DNA of 64,000 nucleotides, from contig NZ_JACOOR010000001.1 of the NCBI RefSeq assembly GCF_014290175.1, positions 62,001-126,000 of the forward strand, written 5' to 3'. How positions within the stretch are numbered: the first letter of the stretch is position 1; each line of letters starts with the position of its first letter. The translations under genes and the position numbers were made by a program. A model generated the notes under the pieces. It made no database searches. It was not told where the DNA came from and was given only the letters and a program-made list of their open reading frames with translations. Source of the DNA: Anaerosacchariphilus hominis (GTDB taxonomy: Bacteria > Bacillota > Clostridia > Lachnospirales > Lachnospiraceae). Positions 7,738 through 16,227 of this stretch are shown here, piece after piece.

Positions 7738-9087
7738 CTATTTTTTCAAAACCTTTCTCAAATCCCAGCCCCAGAGTACCAGGAAAGCCACGCCCGCCGC
7801 GATCCAGGAGGCGATGTAGATTCCTACGATACACTCCATAGACTCATAGGACGGCAACACAAACAGGATGCCAAGCACACGAAGCATACAGATGAATGCC
7901 AACGTGGTCATCATGGGCTTCAGGGTATCGCCGGTGCCGCAGCAGGCTCCCGACAGGGCCTCGGCGATGGCGTAAAAGATGAAGAAGGGAGCCATCATCC
8001 GGGCATAGGTGCTTACCAGCGGAGCCAATACAGACGCGTCCTTCGCGGACACGAACCAGGGCGTTAGAAAGCCCGCTCCCACGAACAGCACCACACTGAT
8101 GAGGGCTACCACGCCCACAGACATCATCGTTCCGGCAGCGACACCGGCCTTGATGCGGTGATGATTCTTCGCGCCCAGATTCTGGGCTGTAAAGGTGGTC
8201 AGTACCGGTCCCATGGAGTCCGACATGAGCCAGATGATCATATTCAGCTTATCACAGATACCCCAGGCCGCGATCTGACTGGTACCCATAGTATTGACGC
8301 CCGCCTGCACGATGGTATTCGCGATGGGGAACAGCATGGACTGCAGGGCCAGCGGCATACCAAGCCGTAGCATCTGCGACATATGTTCCGCGCAGAAATG
8401 AGGCCACCACAAAGGCTTCTCACCTTTTTCCACATGCAGCTTTTTCCGGAGCATTCCAAAGGTAATCACCACGCTGACGATCTGAGACGCCACCGTAGCC
8501 AAAGCCGCTCCGGATACGCCCAGATGCAGCACGCCCACCAGCAGCAGGTCGCCTACAATATTAACCACTGTGCAGCAAAGCAGCACATACAGGGGCCGCT
8601 TGGAATCCCCGTTGGCACGGAGCACACCCGCCGCCATATTGTAGAGCACCATGGACCAGATACCTGCGAAATAGATCCGGGTATAGGCTGCGGACCTTCC
8701 ATAGACCTCTGCAGGCACGGCCAGCAGGTTCAGCATTCCCGGCGTCAGAAGCACCCCGCCAATGGAGCAGACGATACCCAGCAGCACAGCCACGGTACAG
8801 GCTGTCCGGATGGAGCAGTGCATCTCCTTCTCATCCCCGGAGCCAAAGCAGCGGGAAATCAGGATCGTGGCGCCGGAGGCCAGACCATTCATAAAATTAA
8901 TCGGAAATTTGAACAGGGTATGGACGGAGTCGATGGCCGCCAGTCCCAGCTGTCCGGTGAACTGTCCCACCACGATGGCGTCCACGGTCACATATAACTG
9001 CTGTACCAGGCTGCCCGCGATGATGGGCAGCACAAAATACAAGAGTCCTTTACTGATACTTCCACTGGTAAGTGTGTGTTCTTTCAT
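7738..9087 (-). CDS. MATE-family efflux transporter
   Basis: This 449-residue protein has about 12 hydrophobic segments and the N-terminal pattern of MATE exporters (SKGLLYFVLPIIAGSLVQQLY, then VDAIVVGQF and a GATILISRCFG loop). MATE proteins export cationic drugs or metabolites using Na+ or H+. The gene starts 18 bases after the last ABC transporter gene in the same direction and is followed by a strong terminator, so it is the last gene of the riboswitch-controlled operon. That placement suggests a link to corrinoid or metal metabolism rather than general drug resistance, but this is inferred. Confidence 0.88.
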   Translation of the reverse strand: MKEHTLTSGSISKGLLYFVLPIIAGSLVQQLYVTVDAIVVGQFTGQLGLAAIDSVHTLFKFPINFMNGLASGATILISRCFGSGDEKEMHCSIRTACTVAVLLGIVCSIGGVLLTPGMLNLLAVPAEVYGRSAAYTRIYFAGIWSMVLYNMAAGVLRANGDSKRPLYVLLCCTVVNIVGDLLLVGVLHLGVSGAALATVASQIVSVVITFGMLRKKLHVEKGEKPLWWPHFCAEHMSQMLRLGMPLALQSMLFPIANTIVQAGVNTMGTSQIAAWGICDKLNMIIWLMSDSMGPVLTTFTAQNLGAKNHHRIKAGVAAGTMMSVGVVALISVVLFVGAGFLTPWFVSAKDASVLAPLVSTYARMMAPFFIFYAIAEALSGACCGTGDTLKPMMTTLAFICMLRVLGILFVLPSYESMECIVGIYIASWIAAGVAFLVLWGWDLRKVLKK

Positions 9088-9105
9088 AAGCCGTCAGTTC
9101 CTTCT

Positions 9106-10113
9106 CTATATCCTGCCGGTAAGCGCTGATGCCCCGGTTTTATTTTTGCCCTCCTCATCCAGCAGATGGCAGGCCACCTCATGACCCGCTTCTACCGTCC
9201 GAAGCTTCGGCTGTTCCGCTGCGCAGCGCGTAGTTGCTTTGGGGCAGCGTCCCCGGAAGGGGCATCCCGCAGGCACATCCAGGGGGCTGGGTGCCTCGCC
9301 CTCGATGCTCTCGATGGGCTTGGAAAAATCCATACTGATATCGAAAATGGAACCAATCAGCGCTTTCGTATAGGGATGCTTCGCATTCTTCGCCAAATCC
9401 TTTGCCGGAAGGACCTCCACCACATTGCCAAGATACATGACTGCCACCTGGTCGGCGCAGGACTGAATCAGAGAAATATCATGGCAGATAAAACCGATGG
9501 TAATATTCTTCTCCCTCTGGAGTTTCACGATCAGCTCAATGATGGTCTTCTGCACGGACACGTCCAGGGCCGAGGTGGCCTCGTCGAGAATCAGGATCTC
9601 CGGCTCCAGAGCCAGGGCGCGGGCGATAGCCACACGCTGTCTCTGTCCGCCGGACATATTGTGGGGATATCGATCCGCGAAATCCCCGGGCAGCTCTACC
9701 ATTTCCAGCAGACGGCGGCAGGCCGCGTCCTTTTCCTTTTTGGTGATTCGTCCGAAGTTCAGCAGGGGCTCACACACGATGTCCCGGATCCGCATTTTCG
9801 GATTAAAGGAGGAGGTGGGATCCTGAAATACCATCTGGATATGCTGCCGGCTCTGGCGAAGCTCCTCGCCCCTAAGCTTTGTGATATCCCTGCCGCGGTA
9901 GAGAATCTCGCCCTCAGACGGCGTATCCAGGGATACCAGAAAGCGCATGAAGGTGGACTTTCCGCAGCCGGACTCACCCACCAGTCCCAGGGTCTTTCCT
10001 TTCTGAAATTTCAGGTTGATATCATGATTGGCTACCAGAGTCCGTCCGCCGGATGCGGGAAAGCGTTTTGTCACATGTCTGGCTTCCAGAATTACTTCGT
10101 TATTTTCACACAT
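9106..10113 (-). CDS. Opp/Dpp-type ABC transporter ATP-binding protein (OppF/DppF-like)
   Basis: A 335-residue ATPase with Walker A GESGCGKST, signature [15 protein letters not shown], Walker B ILILDEATSALD, and the C-terminal oligopeptide-transporter extension with the cysteines of CPFRGRCP. It energises uptake together with the second ATPase gene, which overlaps it by 8 bases. It belongs to the peptide/nickel (PepT) importer family. Confidence 0.92.
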   Translation of the reverse strand: MCENNEVILEARHVTKRFPASGGRTLVANHDINLKFQKGKTLGLVGESGCGKSTFMRFLVSLDTPSEGEILYRGRDITKLRGEELRQSRQHIQMVFQDPTSSFNPKMRIRDIVCEPLLNFGRITKKEKDAACRRLLEMVELPGDFADRYPHNMSGGQRQRVAIARALALEPEILILDEATSALDVSVQKTIIELIVKLQREKNITIGFICHDISLIQSCADQVAVMYLGNVVEVLPAKDLAKNAKHPYTKALIGSIFDISMDFSKPIESIEGEAPSPLDVPAGCPFRGRCPKATTRCAAEQPKLRTVEAGHEVACHLLDEEGKNKTGASALTGRI

Positions 10114-10900
10114 CCTTTTCCCCTCCCTGTTCTCTTTCCATCGAGGGTACCGCGCTCAAGAGAGTGCGGGTGTACTCGTTCTCAGAATGATGCAGGATAT
10201 GATCCCGATCGCCCTGATCCTCAATGTGTCCATTTTTCATCACTACGATATAATCCGACATATAAGCCGCCACGCCCAGGTTATGAGTCACCACGATGAT
10301 GCCGGTGCCGTAGGTGTCCCGAAGCTCCATCATCTGACGCACGATCTGAGCCTGAGTGGTCACATCCAGTGCGGAAGTGGGCTCGTCGGCCAGCAGCAGA
10401 CGCGGCTGATAGGTCATAGCCATGGCGATACCCACACGCTGACGCATACCGCCGGACAGCTGGAACGGATAGGAACCCATAACATTGTCCGGGCTTGGCA
10501 GACGCATTTTCCTCAGCATCTCCTCTCCCTTGGCCCAGGCGTCCTTCCTGGAAATCTTCTCATGGGTCTGCAGGTACTCGGTGAACACCGATCCGATTTT
10601 CCGGGTGGGGTTCATCATGGCTCCGCTGTCCTGGAAAATCATAGAAATATCACTGCCGCGTAAGGATCGCCATTGCTCCGGTGTCTTGGAAAGCAGGGAT
10701 TCTCCGTCGAAAAGGATGTCGCCCTTTGTGATGGCTCCTCCGCCTGCCAGAAGACCCAGCACCGCACGAATGACCGTGGTCTTACCGCTGCCGCTCTCGC
10801 CCACCAGACTGATGATCTGCCCCGGCTTCATATCCAGACTGAAATCCAGGACGGCAGGAACCTTTTTATAAGAAATCGTTACGTTATCAATTTTCAGCAT
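10106..10900 (-). CDS. Opp/Dpp/Nik-type ABC transporter ATP-binding protein (OppD/NikD-like)
   Basis: A 264-residue ATPase with Walker A GESGSGKTT, signature LSGGMRQRVGIAMAM and Walker B LLLADEPTSALD. It lacks the long C-terminal oligopeptide domain of typical OppD (about 330 residues) and in length resembles NikD, the nickel-importer ATPase. It overlaps the next ATPase gene and follows the permease gene by 11 bases, so the four downstream transport genes are translationally linked. Confidence 0.9.
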   Translation of the reverse strand: MLKIDNVTISYKKVPAVLDFSLDMKPGQIISLVGESGSGKTTVIRAVLGLLAGGGAITKGDILFDGESLLSKTPEQWRSLRGSDISMIFQDSGAMMNPTRKIGSVFTEYLQTHEKISRKDAWAKGEEMLRKMRLPSPDNVMGSYPFQLSGGMRQRVGIAMAMTYQPRLLLADEPTSALDVTTQAQIVRQMMELRDTYGTGIIVVTHNLGVAAYMSDYIVVMKNGHIEDQGDRDHILHHSENEYTRTLLSAVPSMEREQGGEKDV

Positions 10901-10911
10901 GTTCCCACCTC

Positions 10912-11742
10912 CTACTCTGATCTCGGATCCAGGATATCCCGAATGGAATCGCCCAGCATGTTAAATACAACGACTACAATAAAGATCGCAAGACCCGGAT
11001 ACAGCATCATCCAGGGTGCGGACTGCATACAGGCACGGCCCTCGTTCAGCATATAGCCCCACTCCGGTGTGGGCGGCTTTGCTCCAAAGCCTAAGAAGGA
11101 CAGCGCTGCGATCTCCAGCATCATGCCTCCCACGTCAGTGGCCGCCGTGATGATCAGGGTCGGCAGGGCGTTGGGCAGCATGTAGCGGAGCAGCATGTAC
11201 GGGGTCTTGGAACCTGTTACCACGGCTGCGGATACATAATCACGGTCACGGATCTTCATCACCAGGCTTCGCGCCAGACGGGCATACTTGGTCCAGTTAA
11301 CCGCTACGATGGCGATAATAGCGTTCCGGATGCTGGCGCCCATGACACCGGCTACAGCCAGCGCCAGTACCAGGCCCGGGAATGCCAGCATCATATCCGC
11401 AATACGCATCAAAACCGCGTCTACCACGCCGCCGAAGTAACCGGCGATGACGCCTATTACGCTTCCCACCAGGAAAATCAGAAGAACCACGCCGAAGGTG
11501 GAAGTCAGGGACGCCCGCGCTCCGTAGATCACACGGGTATAGATATCGCGGCCCATCTTGTCGGTGCCGAAAATATGTGCCTTGCTGGGCGCTTCCAGTG
11601 CATCTGTCAGGGACCCCTTCAGCGGATCCGCGCCGCCGGTCAGAAGGGGAGCGAAAATCGCCGCCAGAATGATCAGGAACGCCAGAAAAGCAAAAAATGT
11701 AAACTGTTTATGTTCACGAAGAAATTTTAACGTCTTTTTCAT
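10912..11742 (-). CDS. Opp/Dpp/Nik-type ABC transporter permease (C-type)
   Basis: A 276-residue inner-membrane protein with an N-terminal anchor, the FGTDKMGRDIYTRVIYGAR motif region and five further membrane segments of the BPD_transp_1 domain, with the EAA-like loop (MLRYMLPNALPTLI) that contacts the ATPases. It pairs with the B-type permease whose stop lies 4 bases upstream. Confidence 0.92.
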   Translation of the reverse strand: MKKTLKFLREHKQFTFFAFLAFLIILAAIFAPLLTGGADPLKGSLTDALEAPSKAHIFGTDKMGRDIYTRVIYGARASLTSTFGVVLLIFLVGSVIGVIAGYFGGVVDAVLMRIADMMLAFPGLVLALAVAGVMGASIRNAIIAIVAVNWTKYARLARSLVMKIRDRDYVSAAVVTGSKTPYMLLRYMLPNALPTLIITAATDVGGMMLEIAALSFLGFGAKPPTPEWGYMLNEGRACMQSAPWMMLYPGLAIFIVVVVFNMLGDSIRDILDPRSE

Positions 11743-11746
11743 ATGC

Positions 11747-12685
11747 TTACCTCTTCAGGCGCATCCGGGGATCGATATAGACATAGGATGCATCCACAAT
11801 CAGATTGATGACCATGTAAATAAGAGCCATCCACAGCACATAGCCCTGAATCAGGTTATAGTCGCTGGATGTGATGGCTGTAACCGCCAGATTACCCAGG
11901 CCCGGGTAGGAGAAGATCACTTCTACGACGCTGGTACCGCCAAGCAGACTTCCGATGGAAAGACCCAGCATGGTAATCAGGGGCAGAAGGGCGTTGGGAA
12001 ATACATTCTTCCAGATAATGGTAGAGCGCTTCACGCCTCTGGCCTCTGCGCCGATGACATAGTCCTGGTTCAACTCCTCCAGCACGGCGGTACGCACCTG
12101 TCTGGTATACTTGGACGCCATGGCGATGGCCAGGGTCAGTGCCGGCAGGAACAGACTCTTGAAATCACCGCCCGACGCGATAACTGGGAAAATCTGGATC
12201 TTTACGCAGAGTAACAGCATCAACAGAAGCCCCACCCAGAAGTTCGGCATGGCGCAGCCCACAAAGGTCACCGCCCGACAGACATAGTCGATAAAGCTGT
12301 CCTTATGCAGGGCGGAAGCCACTCCCAGGGGTACTGCCATAATCAGCATTAAAACCAGGGACATAAGCGTCAGCTTCAGGGTCGGCAGAAGTCTCGCTGC
12401 CAGAAGATCGACCACAGGCTTATTCAGGCTGTAGGATTTACCGAAATCACCGTGCAGGCAATTGGTCAGCCAACGCGCATACTGTGTCAGGAAGGGGTCA
12501 TTAAGTCCCAGCTCATCCCGGGTCTGCTGTACCAGTTCCTCCGTGGGCATCACACCGGTCGCAGAGAACATATTCCGAACCGGATCGCCGGGAGACAGAT
12601 AAGTCAGCAGGAACGTGATAAAACTGATACCGATCAGCACGATAACAATCTGCGCCAATCGACGGAAAATCTGCTTTTTATTCAA
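11747..12685 (-). CDS. Opp/Dpp/Nik-type ABC transporter permease (B-type)
   Basis: The protein (312 residues) has the N-terminal membrane segment followed by LSPGDPV, typical of OppB/DppB/NikB, a BPD_transp_1 domain, and the EAA-like loop (IIWKNVFPNALLPLI). A longer in-frame reading from 12766 exists, but TTG at 12685 (LNKKQIFRRL) has AAAGGAG at a good distance and fits the usual N-terminus, so it is taken as the start. Confidence 0.9.
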   Translation of the reverse strand: MNKKQIFRRLAQIVIVLIGISFITFLLTYLSPGDPVRNMFSATGVMPTEELVQQTRDELGLNDPFLTQYARWLTNCLHGDFGKSYSLNKPVVDLLAARLLPTLKLTLMSLVLMLIMAVPLGVASALHKDSFIDYVCRAVTFVGCAMPNFWVGLLLMLLLCVKIQIFPVIASGGDFKSLFLPALTLAIAMASKYTRQVRTAVLEELNQDYVIGAEARGVKRSTIIWKNVFPNALLPLITMLGLSIGSLLGGTSVVEVIFSYPGLGNLAVTAITSSDYNLIQGYVLWMALIYMVINLIVDASYVYIDPRMRLKR

Positions 12686-12723
12686 AATTCTCGCTCCTTT
12701 TTTCCATAAGAATCCTAAATCTA

Positions 12724-12748
12724 TTTTGTGACAGGTACTGTTACAAAA
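12724..12748. repeat. Intercistronic hairpin between binding-protein and permease genes
   Basis: TTTTGTGACAG (12724-12734) and CTGTTACAAAA (12738-12748) are inverted with one mismatch around 3 bases. It lies in the 133-base gap after the binding-protein gene. Hairpins at this point commonly stabilise the upstream message, so the binding protein can be made in excess over the permease; this role is inferred. Confidence 0.45.
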
Positions 12749-12818
12749 TAAGCCGCCCCTATCCACCTACCTCTATGGGGGCCGGATGGGGGCAGCCTAT
12801 ATGGTTCACAACTACCGA

Positions 12819-14399
12819 TTACTCAGCCGGAGTAATCTCAGTGGTCAGCCAGTAGTAATCTGCTGTGTGAATGTGAGCATAGCCTACATTCTTGGAGTAA
12901 ATCATGGAAGAGTTGTAGTAACCGTCAATCAGGACTGCTGCGTCGTCAATCAGAATCTGCTGCATCTGGAAAATCAGATCCTCGCGCTTATCCGGATCCA
13001 TCTCGCTCTTCAGCTCCTCGAACAGAGCGTCATACTCCGGATTGGAATATCCGCAGTAAGTAGTGTCGGTAGCCCAGTTTGCCATGTATGCATACGGGTC
13101 GCCGGTACCTACGGTGATCCAGTTATTATTATTGAAATCATAGTTCCCTGCCGCCAGCTTGCTCCACTGATCGTCGGAGCTGCCGTAATCCGCAGTGCAG
13201 CCGATGCCGATCTCCGCCAGATACTGGATGTGAGCATTGGAGAAGTCGTTCAGCAGCCGGTTCTCATAGGATACATAGTGCAGGTTGATGTTCTGTCCGT
13301 CGATCTCACGGATACCGTCTCCATTGGTATCTACGATACCAGCGTCATCCAGGAGCTTCTTAGCGCCTTCCGGATCGTACTGATACGGGTTGTTCAGCTT
13401 GTCATAACCATAGGTCAGGGTAGAGGGCAATACGGAGAAGCCCGGTGTGTACAGGTCTCCGATGGTCTTGGAATGACAGATGGTGTCATAGTCGATACCC
13501 ATCAGGATCGCCTGACGCAGGGTCTTGTTGCTCAGCACACCGTCGAAGTTCATCCAGCTGAAGCCGCAGCGTACACCGGAAGCGATATCTACCGTAAAAT
13601 CCGGGTTATCCTTGAAATCCTGGATATCAGATACGTTGGTGATGTTCTCTACCAGGTCTACCTGGCCGCTCTGCAGAGCCATAGTCTTCGCGGAAGCGTC
13701 ACCCATATACATCAGCTTTACTTCATCATAGGGAACTTTCTCGCGATAGTTCGGGTTTGCTGCCAGATCATAGCCTACGCCTACACCGTTGAAGGTTTTA
13801 ATCATATACGGGCCGGTACCGATGGTACCGTTGTCGAAGTTCTCAGTATCTGCCACATCGACGATGGCCATGGTCGGATGTGCCAGCTGTCCCGGCAGGT
13901 TCGCGTAGGGCTGTGTAGTCTGGATGGTCAGAGTGTTCGCCTCGTCATCGGCGATGATGGTTGCCTCGAACTCCAGGTACTTCTGGGGCTTCGCGGAACC
14001 GCTGGGTCCCATCTCCTTCAGGTACTCGAAGCACTCTTTTACCTTGGTCGGCGTCAGATCACAGCCATCAGAGAACTTGATGCCGTCCTTCAGGGTGATA
14101 ACCCACTCGGTATGCTCGTCGTTTACGGTATAGCTGTCAGCCAGCCAGGGCTCTACTTCCATATTATCGTTGAACTTGAACAGGCCCTCGGTGATGCCGT
14201 AACGCATAGCGTTCCAGCCGCCGTTCTCATCTGTTACGGTGTTTACGATACCGTCGGTGTACATCTGACATCCGAAGTTCAGGACTTTTTTATCAGAGTT
14301 GCTTGCGCTGGAATCGGAGCTGCTTCCGCTTCCGCCGCAGCCGGACAGCAGCAGCGCTGCAGCCAGAGACATGGTGATACACTTCTTTGCGATTTTCAT
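12819..14399 (-). CDS. Family 5 extracellular solute-binding lipoprotein (peptide/nickel type)
   Basis: The 526-residue precursor has a lipoprotein signal with lipobox LLLSGC (C21), a Ser/Gly-rich linker and an SBP_bac_5 fold (for example GITEGLFKFNDNMEVEPWLADSY near the N-terminus). It should be anchored outside the membrane and deliver ligand to the downstream permeases. This family binds oligopeptides, nickel, heme and other ligands, so the substrate cannot be read directly. The gene is first after a cobalamin riboswitch, which points to cobalt, a corrinoid or a precursor as the ligand. Confidence 0.9.
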   Translation of the reverse strand: MKIAKKCITMSLAAALLLSGCGGSGSSSDSSASNSDKKVLNFGCQMYTDGIVNTVTDENGGWNAMRYGITEGLFKFNDNMEVEPWLADSYTVNDEHTEWVITLKDGIKFSDGCDLTPTKVKECFEYLKEMGPSGSAKPQKYLEFEATIIADDEANTLTIQTTQPYANLPGQLAHPTMAIVDVADTENFDNGTIGTGPYMIKTFNGVGVGYDLAANPNYREKVPYDEVKLMYMGDASAKTMALQSGQVDLVENITNVSDIQDFKDNPDFTVDIASGVRCGFSWMNFDGVLSNKTLRQAILMGIDYDTICHSKTIGDLYTPGFSVLPSTLTYGYDKLNNPYQYDPEGAKKLLDDAGIVDTNGDGIREIDGQNINLHYVSYENRLLNDFSNAHIQYLAEIGIGCTADYGSSDDQWSKLAAGNYDFNNNNWITVGTGDPYAYMANWATDTTYCGYSNPEYDALFEELKSEMDPDKREDLIFQMQQILIDDAAVLIDGYYNSSMIYSKNVGYAHIHTADYYWLTTEITPAE

Positions 14400-14496
14400 T
14401 GGCGTTTCCTTTCTTTTTTTGCTTTGTTGACTGTTTTTGTTCTCTTGTCAGCGCATCCATGACGGTCGAGAAACTCCGGAGCTCTCTTTCATACAC

Positions 14497-14522
14497 AAAA
14501 AAAGCCGGATTTGCATCCGACT
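14497..14522 (-). terminator. Leader terminator of the cobalamin riboswitch
   Basis: On the minus strand AGTCGGAT-GCAA-ATCCGGCT (14522-14503) forms an 8-bp stem with a GCAA tetraloop, followed by a run of seven T residues. It lies about 100 bases after the riboswitch aptamer and before the binding-protein ATG, so it is the likely expression platform for premature termination when cobalamin is bound. Confidence 0.8.
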
Positions 14523-14627
14523 CATGACTTACCTTTAGAAACTACACGCTCCCTTCTGTCTTTCAAGGAAAAGCGCCACCTTTAAGTAAGAATCCTTCTG
14601 TCTTCCGCAGAAACTCTCTCTGAATCA

Positions 14628-14786
14628 AAGATAAGCAGGTCTCCTGACTTAAGCGTAAACGCCCGCAGCGCCTTCCCAGAATCTTTTCCAGTGGCATCTT
14701 GCTTTAGACTGACTATCACAGTGACGGGATCGCTCCGGATTCTCACCGAATTCCCTTTTAATCGAACCTTCGTCCGAACTTATCTT
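14628..14786 (-). promoter_or_regulatory. Cobalamin (B12) riboswitch
   Basis: The minus strand shows the ordered conserved blocks of the cobalamin aptamer: AAAAGGGAA with GGTGAGAATCC, then the CCCGTCACTGTGA block, the B12-box core GCCACTG, GGGAAGGCGC, and AAGTCAGGAGACCTGC. The first and last 8 bases (AAGATAAG at 14786-14779, CTTATCTT at 14635-14628) pair as P1. It sits between a consensus promoter and a leader terminator ahead of the ABC transporter operon, so bound adenosylcobalamin should switch the operon off. Confidence 0.93.
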
Positions 14787-14835
14787 TTGTGCGGCATATT
14801 GCCGACCTTATGAACTTTTTCTACCCTTTCGGCAA

Positions 14836-14864
14836 ATCATATCATAACTTACTATCCTTGTCAA
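14836..14864 (-). promoter_or_regulatory. Promoter of the riboswitch-controlled operon
   Basis: Minus-strand TTGACA (14859-14864) and TATGAT (14836-14841) are 17 bases apart. Transcription would start near 14829, about 45 bases before the aptamer begins. Confidence 0.8.
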
Positions 14865-14984
14865 TCCACATTTTTAATCAAATTTTAATAAATTGTTCGT
14901 GCAAAGCAAGCGACTTCCAAAAAAAGCCGTCCCTAACTGACAGGATGACGACTTTTTTATTACTTTTTTTCTTAATTTTTGGTA

Positions 14985-15034
14985 TATTCGACTTGCCGGG
15001 CTGCGCCGGGAGAGCGCAACCGCAGGGTCGAATA
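14985..15034. other. Structured intergenic element of unknown function
   Basis: TATTCGAC (14985-14992) and GTCGAATA (15027-15034) close a GC-rich 34-base interior able to form nested stems (CTGCG with CGCAG). It lies in the gene-free region 14865-15265 between the riboswitch promoter and the glucokinase terminator. It could be a small structured RNA or a protein-binding site. No known RNA family was recognised. A weak imperfect hairpin with T/A runs also lies at 14917-14957. Confidence 0.35.
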
Positions 15035-15077
15035 AAATAAAAGGGAGAGATAGGGCCTGTTGCCCTGTAAATAGGAA

Positions 15078-15110
15078 AAAGGCGTTACCACGGGAATTGG
15101 TAACGCCTTT
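15078..15110 (-). terminator. Terminator downstream of glucokinase
   Basis: AAAGGCGTTACC and GGTAACGCCTTT form a perfect 12-bp stem with a 9-base loop; the minus strand continues with a TTTTTCC run. It is about 155 bases past the glucokinase stop and would end the hprK-glucokinase transcript. Confidence 0.75.
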
Positions 15111-15265
15111 GTTATCATTAGTATTTTATGTATTATCTTTTGTTGAGATGATTCTACTACGGGAATCCGCAAAAGTCAATACTTTCTGTTGTCGAAAAAT
15201 GTCAATAATTTTTGCTATATTTTCTGTACTTTGCACAAAGCCTATGTATCCTGCCCGTCCGGCTT

Positions 15266-16201
15266 CTAGCCCAGAATCAGCTTCGCGCAGCCATAAATGC
15301 CCGCGTCGTTGCCCAGCTCCGCCAGAGCGAAGGCCGTCTCCCGGGTGGACTTGAAAGCCACCGGCTCATAAGCCTTCCGCACATACTTCAGCAGAATGGG
15401 GCCTGCCTTGGACACGCCTCCCCCTATGACGATGATCTCCGGATCGAGAATCGCTGTCATGGAAGCCACCGCCTTTCCAAGATAGGTGCCGAACTCCTCC
15501 GCGATCTTTTTCGCCAGGGCGTCGTCCTCTTTTACTGCGTCAAAGACGGACTTGGCGCTGATTTCACGGTCACGCAATACGGAGGGTTCGTCGCTTTTCT
15601 TAAGCCACTCCCGCTCCAGACGGGCGATGCCGGTAGCTGAAGCATACTGCTCCAGGCAGCCCTGATTGCCGCAGCCGCAGTGCTCTGTCTCGCCATCCTT
15701 CACATGGATATGGCCGATCTCGCCGCCTGCTCCGTGGGCTCCGGTCAGGATCTGACCGTCAATGACGATACCGCCGCCCACGCCGGTCCCCAGGGTAATC
15801 ATCAGCACATCCCGGTGGCCCTTACCGCCGCCCAGCCACATCTCACCCAAGGCTGCCACATTGGCGTCGTTTCCTGCTTTACAGGGAAGTCCGGTAAGCT
15901 CGGAAAGCTCTTTTGTTACAGCCTTATAACCCCAGCCCAGGTTCGCTGTGTGGGGAACGCTGCCGTCCGCGGCCACCGGTCCCGGCACGTCCACGCCCAC
16001 GCCTGCGATCTCCTCCCGGTTCAGCTTTTTTTCTTCGATCTTATCCAGAATCGCCTTCGCGATATCCGGCAAAACAGCGGATCCTTCATTTTCCGTATGG
16101 GTAGGAATCTCCCACTTGTCCAGAACGATGCCGTCTGCGTCAAAAAGTCCCAGCTTCACGGTGGTTCCACCGATATCTGCCCCAAAACAATACTTCTTCA
16201 T
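15266..16201 (-). CDS. glcK: ROK-family glucokinase
   Basis: This cytoplasmic sugar kinase phosphorylates glucose to glucose-6-phosphate with ATP. It shows the phosphate-binding DIGGTTVKLG near residue 10, the catalytic GNDANVAALGE (D112), and the ROK zinc motif GHIHVK...CGCGNQGCLEQYAS. ATG at 16201 is preferred over the overlapping GTG one codon upstream because of the spacing from AAAGGGG. It follows hprK by 26 bases, so both probably share a transcript, joining sugar phosphorylation and catabolite control. Other ROK sugar kinases remain possible, but length and motifs fit glucokinase. Confidence 0.88.
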   Translation of the reverse strand: MKKYCFGADIGGTTVKLGLFDADGIVLDKWEIPTHTENEGSAVLPDIAKAILDKIEEKKLNREEIAGVGVDVPGPVAADGSVPHTANLGWGYKAVTKELSELTGLPCKAGNDANVAALGEMWLGGGKGHRDVLMITLGTGVGGGIVIDGQILTGAHGAGGEIGHIHVKDGETEHCGCGNQGCLEQYASATGIARLEREWLKKSDEPSVLRDREISAKSVFDAVKEDDALAKKIAEEFGTYLGKAVASMTAILDPEIIVIGGGVSKAGPILLKYVRKAYEPVAFKSTRETAFALAELGNDAGIYGCAKLILG

Positions 16202-16227
16202 CACTGTAATCCCCTTTTACCCTTCTC

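Noticed and set aside
12786-14462. Open frame of 558 codons on the plus strand opposite the binding-protein gene
   Set aside because: Antisense shadow of the family 5 binding protein, with repetitive hydrophobic composition and no start signal.
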